DNA of 64,000 bases from Paracoccaceae bacterium (GCA_021741245.1 JAIOYF010000006.1:1-64000), one strand, 5' to 3'; shown: positions 9,338-18,385, numbered from the stretch's first letter. Program-made: numbers and translations. The notes: a model not told the origin generated them from the letters alone.

Positions 9338-9781
9338 TTAGCCTGGGGGGCCAAAACAGACCGGAACAGAGTGCCGGACCGTGAACTTGACCACCTGACC
9401 CCGCTGGCTTTCGCCCGGCAACTGGTCGACCAGCACGCGGTAACACTCTTCCGCCCGCGCCTCGGTCTTGAGCGTCCGGACCAGACGGATTGTCAACTCT
9501 TGGTTCGGCGCCATCTGCAGGGCTGGCGGACTGGCCACGACATCGCGGGTGGGCGTCAGCTTGCCTTGCCCGCCGTCTCGCAACCACCGCATGACACGAA
9601 CCTGACCATGGGTTGCCCCGGGCCCGCCTGACTTGACGGTCAGCGTTGCCACCTGCTGACCCGGCGCAACCCTTATGGACGTGGGCGAAACCGTGAAATC
9701 ATTGGCAAAAGTCGCCCCGGCCAAGGCCAGTGTGATCCCCAAAGTGGCAATGGAGGTCTTGAAGTGCGCAAGTCCTGACAT
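9338..9781 (-). CDS. Periplasmic pilus chaperone, first Ig domain only (CsuC-like, truncated)
   Basis: From the ATG at 9781 (GAAGGA 8 bases upstream) the product is 147 residues, with a signal peptide followed by a PapD-like first domain: FTVSPTSIRVAPGQQVATLT, a TIRLVRT strand and the exposed F-T-V-R-H-S-V-P-V strand. It ends at PVCFGPPG, where family members normally continue about 90-100 residues into a second Ig domain. Only 63 bases separate its stop from the usher start, so the second domain is missing rather than merely frameshifted. An in-frame GTG at 9805 overlaps the pilin stop but has no ribosome site. Whether the half-chaperone works cannot be told from sequence. Confidence 0.75.
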   Translation of the reverse strand: MSGLAHFKTSIATLGITLALAGATFANDFTVSPTSIRVAPGQQVATLTVKSGGPGATHGQVRVMRWLRDGGQGKLTPTRDVVASPPALQMAPNQELTIRLVRTLKTEARAEECYRVLVDQLPGESQRGQVVKFTVRHSVPVCFGPPG

Positions 9782-9801
9782 CTGATTATCCTTCTGCTGT
9801 T

Positions 9802-10296
9802 TCACGGCCCCGTGTAGGCGGCGGTCAGCACGACCGTGTCGCTGTACGATCCCATCTGGTAGGCCGTGCTGGGCTGAACCTTTCCGTAAAGCGTAGCACT
9901 GTAGGTGTTGGTTGCCCCCTCCTGCACCAGTGTGACCGCGCCATCGGTCGCAATATCCGCCCCGCCCGCCTCAAGCACATGCAGGGTATAGGGCACCACA
10001 TTTGTCCCCGAGATCATGTTGCGCTGGGTGGTGGGCGGTGCGGGGTTGGCCCCCATTCCCACAAGAATGGTCGTCACGGTCGAGACGCCGTTGCACTCCA
10101 GCGTCACAACGGCAGATCCGCTGTTGACCGCCAGCACGCTCAGGGTGCCAAAGGCAAGGGACGCAGCGGAAAGCGTGCAAGTTCTGGTCACCTCGGCTGA
10201 GACGCCCATGTTTCCGGTTGCGGTCTGAGCCTGAGCAAAGCCCACAACAAAAAGCATCGATCCCACGACAAGCGCGGGCACAGAGCGAATTTTCAT
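9802..10296 (-). CDS. SCPU-domain major pilin (CsuA/B-like)
   Basis: 164 residues with a clear signal peptide (MKIRSVPALVVGSMLFVVGF, AQA cleavage) and one SCPU domain: cysteine in RTCTLSAASLAFGTLS, a second cysteine in LECNG, and the C-terminal strand YSDTVVLTAAYTGP. It is first in a four-gene minus-strand operon (pilin, chaperone, usher, tip protein), the expected place for the main shaft subunit. AGGAAAA precedes the ATG. Csu pili mediate surface attachment and biofilm formation in other bacteria; that role is inferred here. Confidence 0.85.
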   Translation of the reverse strand: MKIRSVPALVVGSMLFVVGFAQAQTATGNMGVSAEVTRTCTLSAASLAFGTLSVLAVNSGSAVVTLECNGVSTVTTILVGMGANPAPPTTQRNMISGTNVVPYTLHVLEAGGADIATDGAVTLVQEGATNTYSATLYGKVQPSTAYQMGSYSDTVVLTAAYTGP

Positions 10297-11017
10297 TGGG
10301 TTTTCCTGTTCAGGACCAGCAGTCCCGAAATGCAGCCAGTCAATGGGATCAGCTCAGCAAAAGATACACCGCCATCACCTGAATAGCAACCTTGTTGCCC
10401 AAACCGTAGGTTTTCGATGAACCGGTCACGTCACAAAAAGTCGTGAGGACCTTTAGCTATACCCCTGTTCGTTACTGAGCCAAGCCCCAGACGCCCGAGA
10501 GATACGGCCGTCAGGCAGGGATTGGTGTGAGACGATTGAACGTCCGGTTGGGGGAAATAAAAGGGGACAACAAGCCAAACCCCGAATGTCAGGTTAGGGC
10601 GAACACGTCGACTTAAGCCATGTTGGCTAGGCCTGCCCCATCCTTCACCGCTGCTTTGAGCACAGACTCCGTGTTGCCGCATCTGGTCCAATGTTTGGTT
10701 TAGCGATCTCTGGGCGGGTCGTCAGAAGCAGGGTTTCATTGACTAAGACGCCGAAAGTGGATGAAAAACCGACAAAACTTATCTCATCTCGTACAGCCTG
10801 TTTTGCCACCGTGGGATTATCAGTCGCCCCACATCGGAGACTGTTTTGTCTCAGAAGAGCATTCGAGATTTACATGAATGAGAAAGCGAAAGGGCAAAGA
10901 AGTGCCGCCATGATATTTGCTGCCTTCGAATACTCTTGGGCTCGGTATAAAATGTATCCATGACCCAATCACCGAGGCAATTTTTCCATACTATACAATG
11001 TATTATCAGGTAAAAAA
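10297..11017. other. 720-base stretch without a recognisable gene
   Basis: Two open frames (10431-10691 minus, 86 codons; 10691-10963 plus, 90 codons) show no family motifs, no good ribosome sites and no coding-like composition, so I do not call them. The part next to 10296 presumably holds the pilus-operon promoter. The segment near 10900-11000 is AT-richer than its surroundings. No tRNA, terminator hairpin or repeat was found here. Confidence 0.4.
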
Positions 11018-11107
11018 TGGCGGAAGCGGTGGGATTCGAACCCACGGTAGGGTTCCCCCTACGCTCAGTTAGCAACCGAGTGCTTTCGGCCTCTCAGCCA
11101 CGCTTCC
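11018..11107 (-). tRNA. tRNA-Ser (anticodon GCU)
   Basis: Read on the minus strand it starts GGAAGCG and ends CGCTTCC-G-CCA, so the acceptor stem pairs over 7 bases and CCA is encoded. The anticodon arm is CTCGG-TTGCTAA-CTGAG, giving anticodon GCT (serine codons AGC/AGU). The long variable arm (GCGTAGGGGGAACCCTACC region) is typical of class II tRNA-Ser, and the T arm is GTGGG-TTCGAAT-CCCAC. Confidence 0.97.
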
Positions 11108-11182
11108 GACCAGACTGATTTAGCGATCCACGCGCGCGGGGGCAAGAGGGAAAGGGCCACCCAGACGACAGTTTTCCAAATC

Positions 11183-11642
11183 TTGCCACCCGCATTCACA
11201 CAAGGCGCGCCTGTAGAAACCCTTCACCACCCGGTGGCTGAACGCGTGTCCATGACCCTTTTGCTCAACGCCGCCAATGTCATCGCCAGCATCGCGGGTG
11301 TAGTCGTGGCCGAAACGGCAACGGTGGGGCAGGGGCCGCGATCACCGCTGCGTTGCCGCTTAGCGAAGGGCTACGCCGTCTTGCAGGCAAAGCGCCAGCG
11401 ATCCAGGCCCGGATCGCCGCCGATTTGGAAGCAAAGTTTGCCGCCCATCACCTGACGGAGGCGCAAAAGACCCTGATCCCCCAGATGATCAACCGCGCAC
11501 CACTGACCCCGGCAGAGGTGATTGCCGTCGCCCGATCTTATCCGATGGCAGCGCAGGTGGTGTTTGTCAGGGCAGGGCGGACCACGACATCAGGGTCGCC
11601 GCCAACATCCTCGCCGAAATCAGCAAATGCGACACGCCGTAG
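11183..11642 (+). pseudogene. Frameshifted relic of an unidentified protein gene
   Basis: Three consecutive reading frames give one continuous-looking protein. The first reads SMTLLLNAANVIASIAGVVV to about 11340. The next frame gives AITAALPLSEGLRRLAGKA to RSYPMAAQVVF by about 11565. The third gives DHDIRVAANILAEISKCDTP and a TAG at 11640-11642. Helix-like, alanine-rich composition is kept across both joins, so two indels in a once-functional gene is the simplest reading. I do not recognise the family. It lies just beyond the 5' side of tRNA-Ser. Confidence 0.5.
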
Positions 11643-11660
11643 GTCGGGCTTCAGCCCGAC
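11643..11660. repeat. Perfect short hairpin
   Basis: GTCGGGCT and AGCCCGAC form an 8-base-pair stem with a 2-base spacer directly after the pseudogene stop. No T-run follows on the plus strand, so it is at best a weak terminator or a small palindromic repeat. Confidence 0.5.
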
Positions 11661-11810
11661 TCCCCCCATCTCACGCAGCGATTCGCCCGCTCATGGTTAA
11701 CAGCCACCTGGCGCACAAACCGTCTGCACAAAGGGTGCACGGGGGGTGCACGCATGCCACCCCTTCAAAACCCGCAAAAATCGCAGAATTAACGCAGCGT
11801 TCCCAAGCTC

Positions 11811-12908
11811 TTAGCCAGAGAACAGGAAGTGCAGGACGTCGCCGTCCTTGACCTCATAGGTCTTACCTTCCACCCGGAACTTGCCCGCCTCTTTCGCGCC
11901 TGTCTCGCCCTTGCCGGCGATGTAATCGTCATAGGCGATGGTCTCGGACCGGATAAAGCCCTTTTCAAAATCGCCATGGATCACGCCTGCCGCGCGGGGG
12001 GCCAGCCAGCCCGCCTCGATGGTCCAGGCGCGGGCCTCTTTCGGGCCGACGGTGAAATAAGTGCGCAGACCCAAAAGGGCATAGCCCGCCTTGATCAGAC
12101 GGTCGAGGCCGGCCTCATGCAGGCCCATTTCCTCCAGGAACATCGCCGCTTCATCGTCTGAAAGCTGGCTGATCTCTTCCTCGATCTTGGCCGAGATCAC
12201 CACCGAGGCCGCGCCTTGGGCGGCAGCCATCGCGGCCACACGGTCCGATTGGCTGTTGCCGTGCGCCGCACAGGCCTCTTCGACATTGCACACAAACAGC
12301 ACGGGTTTCGCGGTCAGCAGTTGCAGCATCTGCCACTGGCGCATGTCATCGGCATCCACCTTGACGGTCCGCGCGGGTTGTCCATTCTCCAACACTTTCA
12401 ATGCACTGCGCAAAAGGCGGTCTTGGTCCAGCGTGTCCTGATCGCCGCCCCGCAGCTTTTTCCCAAGGCCCACCAGACGCCGCTCGATGCTTTCCATATC
12501 GGCCAGCATCAGCTCTGTCTCGATGGTTTCGGCATCGGCGACGGGGTCGATCTTGCCCTCGACATGGGTGATGTCGCCATCTTCAAAACAGCGCAGCACA
12601 TGGGCGATGGCGTCGCATTCGCGGATATTGGCCAAGAACTGGTTGCCCAGACCCTCGCCCTTGGAGGCCCCGCGCACAAGGCCCGCGATATCGACAAAGG
12701 TCATGCGGGTGGGGATGATCTGCTTGCTGCCCGCGATCTCTGCCAGCTTGTCCAGCCGGGCGTCGGGCACGGCAACCTCACCCACATTGGGCTCGATGGT
12801 GCAAAACGGAAAGTTCGCCGCCTGCGCGGCCGCCGTTCGGGTCAGGGCGTTGAACAGGGTTGATTTCCCCACGTTCGGCAAACCGACGATACCCATCTTG
12901 AAACCCAT
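11811..12908 (-). CDS. ychF: Redox-regulated ATPase YchF (Obg-family, ribosome-associated)
   Basis: 365 residues from the ATG at 12908 (AAGGGA upstream), the normal length for the family; an upstream in-frame ATG at 12950 adds an unrelated tail. G1 is GLPNVGKST, with switch region PFCTIEPN, G3 DIAGLVRGASKGEGLGNQFL and a C-terminal TGS-type domain ending KVYEVKDGDVLHFLF-like (here KTYEVKDGDVLHFLFSG). YchF binds ATP rather than GTP and associates with ribosomes. In many alphaproteobacteria it lies beside pth and rplY; here those genes are 6-11 kb away. It is divergent from trpA. Confidence 0.97.
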   Translation of the reverse strand: MGFKMGIVGLPNVGKSTLFNALTRTAAAQAANFPFCTIEPNVGEVAVPDARLDKLAEIAGSKQIIPTRMTFVDIAGLVRGASKGEGLGNQFLANIRECDAIAHVLRCFEDGDITHVEGKIDPVADAETIETELMLADMESIERRLVGLGKKLRGGDQDTLDQDRLLRSALKVLENGQPARTVKVDADDMRQWQMLQLLTAKPVLFVCNVEEACAAHGNSQSDRVAAMAAAQGAASVVISAKIEEEISQLSDDEAAMFLEEMGLHEAGLDRLIKAGYALLGLRTYFTVGPKEARAWTIEAGWLAPRAAGVIHGDFEKGFIRSETIAYDDYIAGKGETGAKEAGKFRVEGKTYEVKDGDVLHFLFSG

Positions 12909-13307
12909 CGCGGCAATCCCTTTGTAAGACCGCCTGCGGCATAGGGGCAAGGCGGCCCGCGGTCAAGGGTGGCCGATAGGGCAATGCACGTCACATACCG
13001 TCTTTCGGGCCAAAGGTACGGCGCGGACCCGCCCCCGCAAGGGCCCGGCAAAGCGCCGGGGCGCACCCAATGCTAGTGGTTGCTTTGGGCAGACTGCCCA
13101 TCCCTTGTGTGTGGACAGGAGCCGTGGGGGGGCAGACCTCCGCCTTCACACCCCAACCGCCATACATCCCGGCCGCACTTTCTCGCCATAAGTTCCGGTG
13201 TTCGCAAAACAGACAGCCCTTGGGGGCCATTCCTGACAGGCTGCCTGTGCGGGGGGCATTGATTTTCTTCGCCCCGTGTCGCACACCCCAGTCAAGACGC
13301 AAGGGGT
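12909..13307. other. Divergent intergenic region between ychF and trpA
   Basis: No gene is supported. The only clear element is a 15-base palindrome, TGGGCAGACTGCCCA, at 13086-13100. It could be a regulator site for trpA, whose start lies 208-214 bases downstream, but nothing ties it to a named regulator. No leader peptide rich in tryptophan codons or attenuator hairpin with a T-run was seen. Confidence 0.35.
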
Positions 13308-14105
13308 ATGACCATGACCAGAATCGATGATACATTCGCGCGGCTGAAAGCTGCAGGCAAAAAGGGCTTTGTCTCTTATATCATGGCGGGTGATCCCGAT
13401 CTGGAAACCTCGCTTGCGTTGATGAAGGGCTTGCCCGCCGCAGGTGTGGATATCATCGAATTGGGCATGCCCTTTACTGACCCGATGGCCGACGGTCCAA
13501 CGATCCAGCTTGCCGGTCAGCGCGCTTTGGAAAGTGGGCAGACCTTGGAAAAGACCCTTCACATGGCACGAGAGTTCCGCAAGGGCGACAGCACCACCCC
13601 GATCGTGATGATGGGCTATTACAACCCGATCTATTCGCATGGCGTCGACAGATTCCTGACCGATGCCAAGGCTGCTGGAATTGACGGGCTGATCGTGGTC
13701 GACCTGCCACCCGAAGAGGACAGCGAGCTTTGCCTTCCGGCACAGGCTGCGGGCTTGAATTTCATCCGCCTCGCCACCCCAACCACAGATGCCAAACGCC
13801 TGCCAAAGGTGCTGCAAAATACCAGCGGCTTTGTCTACTACGTCTCTATCACTGGGATAACGGGGGCGGCTGCGGCACAATCTGTTGACGTGGCCCCCGA
13901 GGTTGCGCGGATCAAGGCCAGCACCGATTTGCCAGTGATCGTGGGCTTTGGCATCACCACGCCCGAGCAGGCCAAGGCGATTGCAAGCGTTGCAGACGGC
14001 TGCGTTGTCGGCTCGGCCATCGTCAAGGACATCGGCTCTGGCATGAGCGTTCAGGACGTCTTGGCCAAAGTGGCCGCCCTTGCCGCCGGGGCCCACGCGG
14101 CCTGA
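13308..14105 (+). CDS. trpA: Tryptophan synthase alpha subunit
   Basis: 265 residues, TIM-barrel family. It cleaves indole-3-glycerol phosphate to indole and glyceraldehyde-3-phosphate and passes indole to TrpB. The signature [16 protein letters not shown] carries the catalytic Glu and Asp. Counted from the second Met (13314) they are E49 and D60, the classical numbering, so 13314 may be the true start. The phosphate-binding GSAIV and [10 protein letters not shown] motifs are present. trpB is not adjacent: the gene stands alone between divergent ychF and the Lrp gene. Confidence 0.96.
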   Translation: MTMTRIDDTFARLKAAGKKGFVSYIMAGDPDLETSLALMKGLPAAGVDIIELGMPFTDPMADGPTIQLAGQRALESGQTLEKTLHMAREFRKGDSTTPIVMMGYYNPIYSHGVDRFLTDAKAAGIDGLIVVDLPPEEDSELCLPAQAAGLNFIRLATPTTDAKRLPKVLQNTSGFVYYVSITGITGAAAAQSVDVAPEVARIKASTDLPVIVGFGITTPEQAKAIASVADGCVVGSAIVKDIGSGMSVQDVLAKVAALAAGAHAA

Positions 14106-14412
14106 TCCTTCCCCGGGCACCCCACCGGATCAGGTAGGGTCACAAGGTGCTTGAGCCTTCGCATTGCGCCCCGGATGCTGTGCAAGCATTTGGGCTGATG
14201 CGATCTTTAATATGCAGCGCAGGCCTGTGGGGCAGGGGCACCCACGTCATCCCCTGATCGGAACGGCGCAAGGCCCAGCGTTGCCGGGCTGTTGATCTTG
14301 CGCTGTTGATTGAAATTTTGGGCGCTATCCCCTGCAATCTGCGCAGAATGATTCACTGAATTTTCACGTGGGCCTTGCTAAGCCCTCATTCCATATGCCC
14401 AAATCCAAGCAT
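14106..14412. other. Intergenic region after trpA
   Basis: I see no gene and no clear terminator with a T-run. The last part turns AT-rich and leads into the regulator gene at 14444. Confidence 0.3.
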
Positions 14413-14428
14413 AATTTATTAACAAATT
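14413..14428. promoter_or_regulatory. Near-perfect AT-rich palindrome ahead of the Lrp-family gene
   Basis: AATTTATTAACAAATT pairs with itself at 7 of 8 positions and lies 15 bases before the regulator's ATG. AT-rich dyads are the kind of site bound by Lrp/AsnC proteins, which commonly repress their own genes, so this is a candidate autoregulatory operator. No experimental or database support is available to me. Confidence 0.4.
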
Positions 14429-14443
14429 TACCAAAGGCGAAAG

Positions 14444-14920
14444 ATGATATCCGGCCTTGATCGCTTTGACCTTCTTATTTTGGCGGCACTGCAGGTCGAC
14501 ACGCGCCAAAGCCTTGCCGAGATCGCAGCGCAGGTGGGCCTGTCACCCTCGCCCACGTGGCGGCGGATCAAGGCGATGGAGGATGCGGGCGTCATTGAAG
14601 GGCAGGTCGCCATTGTGAACCCAAGGGCCTTGGGCCTGTTGGCAGTGGCCTATGTGTGCGTCTGGTTGAACGATCATTCAGAGCCGTCACACGCCCGTTT
14701 CACGGCCTTCGTGCAGGCGGACCCTCGCATTGTCGATTGCGCCACCGTGACCGGAGAGGGTGACTATATGTTGAAGGTCATGTCCAAAGACCCGGAAGAT
14801 CTGGACACATTCTTGATGCACCGGCTGATGGCAACAGGCCTTGTTCGCAGCACCACGATCCAAGTGGTGCTGCGCTCCGTAAAGCGCACGACGGTGCTTC
14901 CCTTGTCATACGAGGGTTAG
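14444..14920 (+). CDS. Lrp/AsnC-family transcriptional regulator
   Basis: 158 residues. The N-terminal winged helix-turn-helix (LAEIAAQVGLSPSPTWRRIKAMEDAGVI, about 21-48) is followed by the RAM/effector domain (about 70-150) with the TGEGDYMLKV strand-turn typical of Lrp proteins. These regulators sense amino acids and control amino-acid metabolism. The target is unknown, but the flanking genes trpA and argC are both amino-acid biosynthetic. It ends three bases before the convergent argC stop. No named ortholog can be assigned. Confidence 0.9.
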   Translation: MISGLDRFDLLILAALQVDTRQSLAEIAAQVGLSPSPTWRRIKAMEDAGVIEGQVAIVNPRALGLLAVAYVCVWLNDHSEPSHARFTAFVQADPRIVDCATVTGEGDYMLKVMSKDPEDLDTFLMHRLMATGLVRSTTIQVVLRSVKRTTVLPLSYEG

Positions 14921-14923
14921 GGG

Positions 14924-15841
14924 CTACAGCCCCAACCCCTCATCCAGACCCAGCATGATATTCAGGTTCTGGACCGCCGCGCCCGATGAGCCTTTGCCCA
15001 GATTGTCCAGCGTGGCCAGCAAAACCGCGCGCTCCCCATCGGCGCTGCCGTGGACCGACAGGTCCATCTGGTTGGTGTCATTCAACCGTTCTGGGTTGAC
15101 GCGTGGCAGAAGCGATGTCCCATCGACGACAGTCACAAACCGCTGCCCCGCATAATGCGCCTCAAGGGCGGTGCGCAGATCCGCGGCGCTTTGCCCTTTG
15201 GGCAGGTGCAACGGGATCTGGACGATCATGCCTTGGGCAAAATTCCCGACCGAAGGCACAAAGATCGGTGTCCGGCTCAGCCCCGAACACCGCACGATCT
15301 CGGGGATATGCTTTTGCTTGTGATCAAGGCCGTAGTAAAAGAAGTTTCCGGCGGTTCCGGCCTCAAACTCCGCGATCATCGACTTGCCGCCGCCCGAATA
15401 GCCCGACACAGCATTGATGGTGATCGGGGCATCGGGCGCGATCAGACCGGCCGCCACAAGCGGCGCCAAAAGCGCAATTGCGCCAGAGGCATAGCAACCG
15501 GGGTTGGAGACATATTTGGCCGTCGCAATCGCGCTGCGCTGCGCGGCACTGACTTCGGCAAAGCCGTAAGCCCAATCAGGATTGACCCGGTGTGCGGTGC
15601 TGGCATCAATGATCCGGGTTGGCAGGTCATGGGCGAGGGCCACAGACTCGCGCGCAGCATCGTCCGGCAGGCAAAGGATCGCCACATCGGCTGCGGCATA
15701 GGCCGCGCGCCGGGCCTCGGGGTCCTTGCGCCGTTCGGGGTCAATCTGCACAAGCGAAATGTCATCGCGACGGATCAGGCGCTCACGGATCTGGAGCCCG
15801 GTCGTTCCGACTTCGCCATCAATGAAAACCTTGGCCGACAT
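14924..15841 (-). CDS. argC: N-acetyl-gamma-glutamyl-phosphate reductase, short type
   Basis: 305 residues, the shorter (type 2) form of ArgC. The NAD(P)-binding start [14 protein letters not shown] and catalytic cysteine C116 in [10 protein letters not shown] are clear, followed by [13 protein letters not shown]. The enzyme reduces N-acetylglutamyl-5-phosphate to the semialdehyde in arginine synthesis. It stands alone, convergent with the Lrp gene and divergent from lldD (165-base gap). Confidence 0.95.
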   Translation of the reverse strand: MSAKVFIDGEVGTTGLQIRERLIRRDDISLVQIDPERRKDPEARRAAYAAADVAILCLPDDAARESVALAHDLPTRIIDASTAHRVNPDWAYGFAEVSAAQRSAIATAKYVSNPGCYASGAIALLAPLVAAGLIAPDAPITINAVSGYSGGGKSMIAEFEAGTAGNFFYYGLDHKQKHIPEIVRCSGLSRTPIFVPSVGNFAQGMIVQIPLHLPKGQSAADLRTALEAHYAGQRFVTVVDGTSLLPRVNPERLNDTNQMDLSVHGSADGERAVLLATLDNLGKGSSGAAVQNLNIMLGLDEGLGL

Positions 15842-16006
15842 GACATATCCTCGCTCAATTGTGGCTGCGGTTTATCGCATCTTGCCCGCGCTTGGCCAGT
15901 CACTTCTTGTTGCCCGGTCAAAGGGTGGGCGAGGGCTTGGGCTTTCCATTTGCGGGGACTTGTTGAAATTGGTAACAGTCTTTGACCAAACCGAAGGAAG
16001 CAGCAG

Positions 16007-17170
16007 ATGCCCGTGATCACTTGCATCGATGACCTCAAACAATTGCACAAGCGCCGCACGCCCAAGATGTTCTACGATTATGCGGAATCGGGCAGCTACA
16101 CCGAGCAGACCTTTCGCAACAACACGTCGGATTTCGCCAAGCTTTTGCTGCGCCAGAAGGTGGCGGTCGACATGTCGGGCCGCACCACCGAAAGCACCCT
16201 GATTGGTGAGAAGGTGGCCATGCCCGTGGCCCTTGCCCCAGTTGGGCTGACGGGGATGCAAGCGGCAGATGGCGAGATCAAGGCCGCGCGCGCCGCTGAG
16301 AAATTCGGTGTGCCCTTTACCCTTTCAACGATGAGCATCTGTTCCATCGAAGATGTCGCCGCCCATACCACCAAACCCTTCTGGTTTCAGGTCTATACCC
16401 TGAAAGACGATGATTTCATGCGCCGCCTGTTTGAACGGGCAAGGGCGGCAAACTGTTCGGCCATCGTGATCACGGTCGATCTGCAGATCATGGGTCAGCG
16501 CCACAAGGATCTGAAGAACGGCCTGTCGGCCCCGCCGAAATTCACGCTCAAATCCATGGCCAACCTTGCCACCAAGATCGGCTGGGGGCTGGAGATGCTG
16601 GGCACAAAGCGGCGGTTCTTTGGCAATATCGTGGGCCATGCCAAGGGCGTGTCGGACCCGTCCTCGCTGTCATCCTGGACAGCAGAGGCGTTTGATCTGA
16701 CGTTGGATTGGAAGCGGATCGCCAAGTTCAAGGAAATGTGGGGCGGCAAGGTCATCCTCAAGGGCGTGATGGATGCCGAGGATGCCCGCAACGCGATGTC
16801 CGTCGGTGCCGATGCCATCGTGGTGTCAAACCACGGCGGGCGGCAACTTGACGGCGCGCTGTCGTCGATCCGGGCATTGCCGGCCATTGTGGATGCGGTG
16901 GGTGACAAGATCGAGGTGCATATGGACAGCGGCATCCGGTCGGGTCAGGACGTGCTCAAGGCGCTGGCCTTGGGGGCCAAGGGCACGATGATCGGGCGAT
17001 CCTATATCTATGGTCTGGGGGCCATGGGCGAGGCGGGCGTGACCAAATCGCTGGAGGTGATCCAGAAGGAACTTAGCACCTCGATGGCATTGTGTGGCGA
17101 GCGTGATGTCAAGAACCTTGGGCGGCACAACTTGCTGATCCCCAAGGGCTTTGAAGGTGATTGGCAATAG
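16007..17170 (+). CDS. lldD: FMN-dependent L-lactate dehydrogenase (alpha-hydroxy-acid oxidase family)
   Basis: 387 residues, usual LldD length. GAAGGAAG precedes the ATG. Family motifs: FYDYAESGSYTE near the N-terminus, FMN-binding APVGLTGM, and active-site SNHGGRQLDG with H276 as general base. MDSGIRSGQDVLKALALGA and GRSYIYGLGA bind FMN phosphate. It oxidises L-lactate to pyruvate at the membrane and feeds the quinone pool. Related glycolate or mandelate oxidases look similar, so the substrate is inferred. No lldP or lldR is adjacent. Confidence 0.88.
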   Translation: MPVITCIDDLKQLHKRRTPKMFYDYAESGSYTEQTFRNNTSDFAKLLLRQKVAVDMSGRTTESTLIGEKVAMPVALAPVGLTGMQAADGEIKAARAAEKFGVPFTLSTMSICSIEDVAAHTTKPFWFQVYTLKDDDFMRRLFERARAANCSAIVITVDLQIMGQRHKDLKNGLSAPPKFTLKSMANLATKIGWGLEMLGTKRRFFGNIVGHAKGVSDPSSLSSWTAEAFDLTLDWKRIAKFKEMWGGKVILKGVMDAEDARNAMSVGADAIVVSNHGGRQLDGALSSIRALPAIVDAVGDKIEVHMDSGIRSGQDVLKALALGAKGTMIGRSYIYGLGAMGEAGVTKSLEVIQKELSTSMALCGERDVKNLGRHNLLIPKGFEGDWQ

Positions 17171-17178
17171 GGGCCAAA

Positions 17179-17237
17179 GGGGGGGGCTTGCCCCCCCCAA
17201 ATTCCTTGCAAGGAATTTGCGCGGCGGGGCCCGCCGC
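17179..17237. terminator. Three stacked hairpins between lldD and the MFS gene
   Basis: Immediately after lldD lie three elements. G8/C8 arms around CTTG span 17179-17198. The perfect palindrome AAATTCCTTGCAAGGAATTT spans 17199-17218. GCGGCGGG-G-CCCGCCGC spans 17221-17237. The genes on both sides converge here, so a bidirectional stop is plausible, although no T-run is present. Read on the minus strand, the palindrome-then-G-run order matches 33861-33900, which points to a shared repeat family. Confidence 0.6.
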
Positions 17238-17242
17238 GGGCC

Positions 17243-18385
17243 TCAGCCCCGCGCGGAACGCTTCATGGCTGGTGACAGCGCCAGCACCGACAGCAGCATC
17301 AATGCGGCAAAGACAAAGGCCATGCGCAAGCCGAAACTGCCCGCGATAAATCCCAGCATGGGCGGGCCGAAGAAATAGCCGAAATATCCCAGCAAAGTCG
17401 CGCGCGCCACCGCCCGCGCCCTTGCCTCAGGCCGCGCCAGACGCCCCACAAGCGAAAACGCGGTCGGCGCCAGCACAGATGCCCCCAACCCCATCACGAT
17501 GAACCCGGCATAGGCCATGGCGGGCGACATCGCCGCCGCTGCCACCAAGGCCCCACAGGCCGCCAAAAGCGCCCCACCAATCAGCAGACGGAACGGGTTG
17601 ATCCGGCTGGCCAGCCCTTGCCCTGCCAGCCGCGCAAAGCCCATGGTCAGCGCCAATGCAGCGGGCCCCATCGCGCCCTCACTCGGGCTGCCCCCCAAGG
17701 TCTTTTCGATATGCAAGGCTGACCACGCCTCGGCCGCGTTTTCGGTCATAAAGGCGATCAAGACCATCAGCCCGCCCAAGATCGGGATCATCCCCAGCCC
17801 AGCCACACCGGGCCCCGTTGGCTTGCGCAGGCCGTCGATCTGGCCATCCCGCTCCCATGTCATCAGGGCAAAGCTGATCGCCAACAGTGCCATCGTGCCC
17901 ATCACCCAACCCGGCCCCCAACCGGCCCCGCGCAGGGACCCGGTGCCAATCGCCGCCGCCGCATAGCCAAAGCTGTAGACGGCATGGCACAGGTTCATCA
18001 ACGGCACGCTGCGGGTGTTTTCCATCTGCGCCACGCGGGCGTTCATCAAGACATCGGTCAACCCGGTCGCGGCACCACAGAGCATCATCGCCACAGGGAA
18101 AAGCAACACGCTGGCCGTCTGCCCCGGCATGGCAATGCTGGCCCCCATTGCAAGCGCTGCCAAAGGCAGCGCCATCCGCCCCATTGCCGCCCCGAAAGCC
18201 GGTGCCAGCATCATCGCTGTGACAGCCGCGAGCGGCGTGAGCAGCAACATCAAGCCCAGCTGCGCCTCATCCACCCCCAGCATGATCTTCAGATCGGGCA
18301 GCACGGCGGCAAAGGTGCCCCAGATCACGCCCATGGCGGTAAAAGCCGCAAGCGGCGCCCGCGCGACTGTCAGGGTGTTGGCCAT
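17243..18385 (-). CDS. Major facilitator superfamily transporter
   Basis: 380 residues with about 12 hydrophobic segments of 18-22 residues spread along the chain and short, basic loops, typical of an inner-membrane MFS protein. The segment MNARVAQMENTRSVPLMNLCHAVYS resembles the YbjJ-like MFS subgroup (helix 4-5 region). Substrate unknown. It is transcribed toward lldD and ends at a cluster of hairpins. No neighbour on the same strand suggests a pathway. Confidence 0.85.
   Translation of the reverse strand: MANTLTVARAPLAAFTAMGVIWGTFAAVLPDLKIMLGVDEAQLGLMLLLTPLAAVTAMMLAPAFGAAMGRMALPLAALAMGASIAMPGQTASVLLFPVAMMLCGAATGLTDVLMNARVAQMENTRSVPLMNLCHAVYSFGYAAAAIGTGSLRGAGWGPGWVMGTMALLAISFALMTWERDGQIDGLRKPTGPGVAGLGMIPILGGLMVLIAFMTENAAEAWSALHIEKTLGGSPSEGAMGPAALALTMGFARLAGQGLASRINPFRLLIGGALLAACGALVAAAAMSPAMAYAGFIVMGLGASVLAPTAFSLVGRLARPEARARAVARATLLGYFGYFFGPPMLGFIAGSFGLRMAFVFAALMLLSVLALSPAMKRSARG

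Noticed and set aside
9306-9587. Alternative minus frame overlapping the chaperone end, considered as its frameshifted second domain
   Set aside because: Its translation (arginine/glycine-rich) does not resemble a PapD second domain, and only 63 bases are available before the usher start.
10431-10963. Two frames of 86 and 90 codons in the gap before tRNA-Ser
   Set aside because: No ribosome sites, no motifs and atypical composition.
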